Assembly (NCBI GenBank): GCA_964364885.1 | Contig: CAYIOA010000020.1 | Location: 1-14,169 of the forward strand | DNA: 14,169 bases | Direction of reading: 5' to 3' | DNA from: UBA73 sp964364885 | GTDB taxonomy: Archaea; Nanobdellota; Nanobdellia; Pacearchaeales; GW2011-AR1 | Shown here: piece by piece, positions 12,621-14,169 of the stretch | Numbering within the stretch: the first letter of the stretch is position 1 | Layout of the letters: every line of letters starts with the position of its first letter | Notes under the pieces: model-generated | Databases searched by the model: none | What the model was told of the DNA's origin: nothing | The model's input: only the letters and a program-made list of their open reading frames with translations | Translations under genes and position numbers: made by a program

Positions 12621-13712
12621 ATGAATGGTCACATGGAGCAAATAAAGGACAAAAAAGAGATTCAGAAGACAATTATAGGAGATTCTTCCTTGAAAGAGAA
12701 AGTTAGTGATGATGAATTTTTTAGTGTTTTGAGAACAATTGCACCTGGAACGCATATAAGAACTTCTCTGGATGGGGTTGTTAAAGCTGGAAAGGGAGCG
12801 ATTATTGTTGAAGGCAATGAAAGAATTTTTTCCCTTATTGACGGCGGATTTAGGCTGAATGCCCGTTTTACGCCCCAGAAATTAATAGAGCTGTCTAAAA
12901 TGGACGGCGCGATTATACTTTCTAAAGACATGAAAAAAATACTTCTTGCAAATGTTTTATTAACACCAGATAATAGAATTTCTACCAACGAGACTGGGAC
13001 CAGGCATAAAGCTGCTGAGAGGGTTGCTAAGCAGGCTGGAACTTTGGTTATTGCTGTATCTGAAAGAAAAAATGAAATAACTTTATTTTATAAGAATGTA
13101 AGGCATCCTTTAATTGAATCAGGAGGTTTATTGAGAAAGGCCAATGAGCATATTCAAATGCTTGAAAAACAGAGAGAGCTGTTTGATAAGTCTCTTGTAA
13201 ATCTGAATCATTTGGAGTTAAGAAACTATCCTAGTTTGAGTCAGGCAATTGTTGCTATACAAAAAGGAAGAATGGTTCAGAAAATTTCTTCTGAACTGAA
13301 AAAATATATAATTGAACTTGGCAAGGAAGGAGTTTTGCTGAAGATTAGATTAAAAGAAATAACTTCTGATGTGGACAGCGAGGTTGATTTAATTATTAAA
13401 GATTATACAATGACCGATATGAAGAAGTCTAAGGCTTTACTGGAAGATCTTTCTTATGACGAATTAATTGACGCGGGTTTTATATTGAAGATACTTGATT
13501 ATAATACCTCTGTGCAAAATGCACCGATAAAAGGATGGCGCATACTTTCTAAGACGACTCTTCCTGCCCAGGATATTGCTGAGATAATTAAAGAGACTGG
13601 TAGTTTGGGAAAGGCCTTATACTCGAATCTTGAATTTCATAAAGCAATTTTAGGCGAGGAAAAAGCCAAGATGTTCAAGAATGAAATTGAAAACGTTAAA
13701 TTAACTTATTAA
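12621..13712 (+). CDS. disA: DisA-type diadenylate cyclase (DNA integrity scanning protein)
   Basis: A 363-aa protein with the full DisA layout: N-terminal DAC domain, helical linker, C-terminal helix-hairpin-helix DNA-binding part. It makes cyclic di-AMP from two ATP, and in bacteria DisA binds branched DNA and stops synthesis at damage. Motifs are TIAPGTHIR (39-47), the DGA motif in MDGAIIL (94-100), TGTRHKAAERVAKQAG (125-140) where RHK replaces the usual RHR, and VIAVSERKNEITLF. The C-terminal KAILGEEKAKMF is the likely hairpin. The HhH end is about 13 residues shorter than in Bacillus DisA. Start could be ATG 12621 or ATG 12633; the box distance slightly favours 12633. MsrB follows 16 nt later. 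Archaea usually carry DacZ rather than DisA, so this points to a DPANN-like or transferred gene. Confidence 0.92.
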   Translation: MNGHMEQIKDKKEIQKTIIGDSSLKEKVSDDEFFSVLRTIAPGTHIRTSLDGVVKAGKGAIIVEGNERIFSLIDGGFRLNARFTPQKLIELSKMDGAIILSKDMKKILLANVLLTPDNRISTNETGTRHKAAERVAKQAGTLVIAVSERKNEITLFYKNVRHPLIESGGLLRKANEHIQMLEKQRELFDKSLVNLNHLELRNYPSLSQAIVAIQKGRMVQKISSELKKYIIELGKEGVLLKIRLKEITSDVDSEVDLIIKDYTMTDMKKSKALLEDLSYDELIDAGFILKILDYNTSVQNAPIKGWRILSKTTLPAQDIAEIIKETGSLGKALYSNLEFHKAILGEEKAKMFKNEIENVKLTY

Positions 13713-13716
13713 TTAG

Positions 13717-13724
13717 TTTTAATA
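13717..13724 (+). promoter_or_regulatory. TATA-like box of msrB
   Basis: TTTTAATA just after the disA stop codon, centred about 23-26 nt before ATG 13744. It suggests msrB can be transcribed by itself with ATG 13744 as a leaderless start. Confidence 0.4.
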
Positions 13725-13728
13725 GTTT

Positions 13729-14139
13729 ATGAAAGGGAAAGTTATGAAGACAAGAGTACTCAAGGATGTTGAAGGATGGAAGAAGAAACTATCTCTTGAG
13801 CAATACCGTGTTTTGCGGGAAAAGGGAACTGAGCAGGCATTCAGCGGGAAACTTCTGCATAAAAATGGCGAGGGGATGTATGTTTGCGCTGGTTGCGGAG
13901 CGAGTTTATTTTCTTCTGAGACAAAATTCGATTCTGGAACTGGCTGGCCGAGTTTTTCTAGTGTTGTTGATAAGGGTGCTGTAGAATTGAAAAAAGATTA
14001 TAGCCATGGCATGCACCGTGTTGAAGTTATATGTAAAAAGTGCGGAGGACATTTGGGGCATGTCTTTGAAGACGGGTCAACACCAACTGGAAAGAGATTC
14101 TGCATTAATTCGTGCGCGCTTGGGTTTAGGAAGAAGTAG
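13729..14139 (+). CDS. msrB: Peptide-methionine (R)-S-oxide reductase MsrB
   Basis: MsrB reduces methionine-R-sulfoxide in oxidised proteins. The 136-aa frame has two zinc CxxC pairs (C53/C56 in CAGCGASLF; C102/C105 in CKKCGGHLG), the SGTGWPSF signature (69-76), GHLGHVFEDG (107-116) and the catalytic Cys in RFCINSCALGF (C125). H96 is also conserved. It lacks a signal peptide, so it is cytoplasmic. The start may be ATG 13729 or ATG 13744; the second (MKTRVLKDVEGWKK) lies about 26 nt downstream of a TTTTAATA box and fits the family N-terminus, so five residues may be extra. It follows disA by 16-31 nt and probably shares its transcript, linking oxidative repair with c-di-AMP signalling. Confidence 0.95.
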   Translation: MKGKVMKTRVLKDVEGWKKKLSLEQYRVLREKGTEQAFSGKLLHKNGEGMYVCAGCGASLFSSETKFDSGTGWPSFSSVVDKGAVELKKDYSHGMHRVEVICKKCGGHLGHVFEDGSTPTGKRFCINSCALGFRKK

Positions 14140-14169
14140 AGTGATTTGAAGTATGTTTTTTATAGACGA

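Noticed and set aside
11869..12706. Two plus-strand frames opposite nagB, one reaching into the disA start
   Set aside because: They are antisense to clear NagB motifs; their Phe/Leu-rich composition is the expected complement of Lys/Glu codons.
1..14169. CRISPR array, insertion sequence with transposase, or att direct repeats
   Set aside because: No regularly spaced repeats, transposase or integrase gene, or convincing direct repeats flanking the rep module could be seen by eye.

Overview
The window looks like part of the chromosome of an AT-rich archaeon, probably a small-genome DPANN-type lineage; the lineage is inferred, not shown. The best evidence is promoter layout. Many genes have a TATA-like A/T box (TTTAAA, TATAAATA and similar) centred about 26 nt before the start codon, so their transcripts would be leaderless or nearly so, and several boxes carry a purine-rich BRE-like GAAAG element. 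Shine-Dalgarno sites appear mainly at operon-internal genes (RHH gene, GH130 gene). Gene content mixes archaeal-style glycan enzymes with bacterial-type proteins (XseA, DisA, MsrB).

Region 1 (1-2.2 kb, minus strand): the N-terminal three quarters of xseA runs off the left edge. Upstream lies a compact rolling-circle replicon-like operon: a possible 40-aa leaderless micro-ORF, a CopG-like ribbon-helix-helix protein, and an HUH replication initiator. A perfect 12-bp inverted repeat and a second hairpin sit at the regulator/rep junction. Region 2 (2.2-4.4 kb): an unrecognised 175-aa gene, then two YdjM/DUF457-type membrane metal-dependent hydrolase paralogs on the minus strand, separated by a 440-nt gene-free stretch rich in inverted repeats. 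A related repeat lies just after each paralog's stop.

Region 3 (4.4-9.3 kb, plus strand): a glycan island with a type-II phosphomannose-isomerase cupin, a GH130 phosphorylase/glycosidase, a GT4 glycosyltransferase fused to an (alpha/alpha)6 domain, and a glycogen-debranching-like (alpha/alpha)6 hydrolase. Three of the four genes have very similar BRE/TATA/start-site promoters. I infer synthesis and turnover of a mannose-containing or related glycan, possibly an internal reserve. Region 4 (9.3-12.55 kb, minus strand): an unrecognised 227-aa protein, a second GT4 transferase directly coupled to a PIG-L/LmbE deacetylase, and glucosamine-6-phosphate deaminase NagB, which suggests amino-sugar metabolism. 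Region 5 (12.6-14.14 kb, plus strand): a full-length DisA diadenylate cyclase followed by the methionine sulfoxide reductase MsrB.

I see no tRNA, intact rRNA, CRISPR array or insertion sequence. The most notable points are the chromosomal Rep/RHH module with its candidate origin, the co-regulated glycan island with its transferase/barrel fusion, and DisA in a genome with archaeal promoters.
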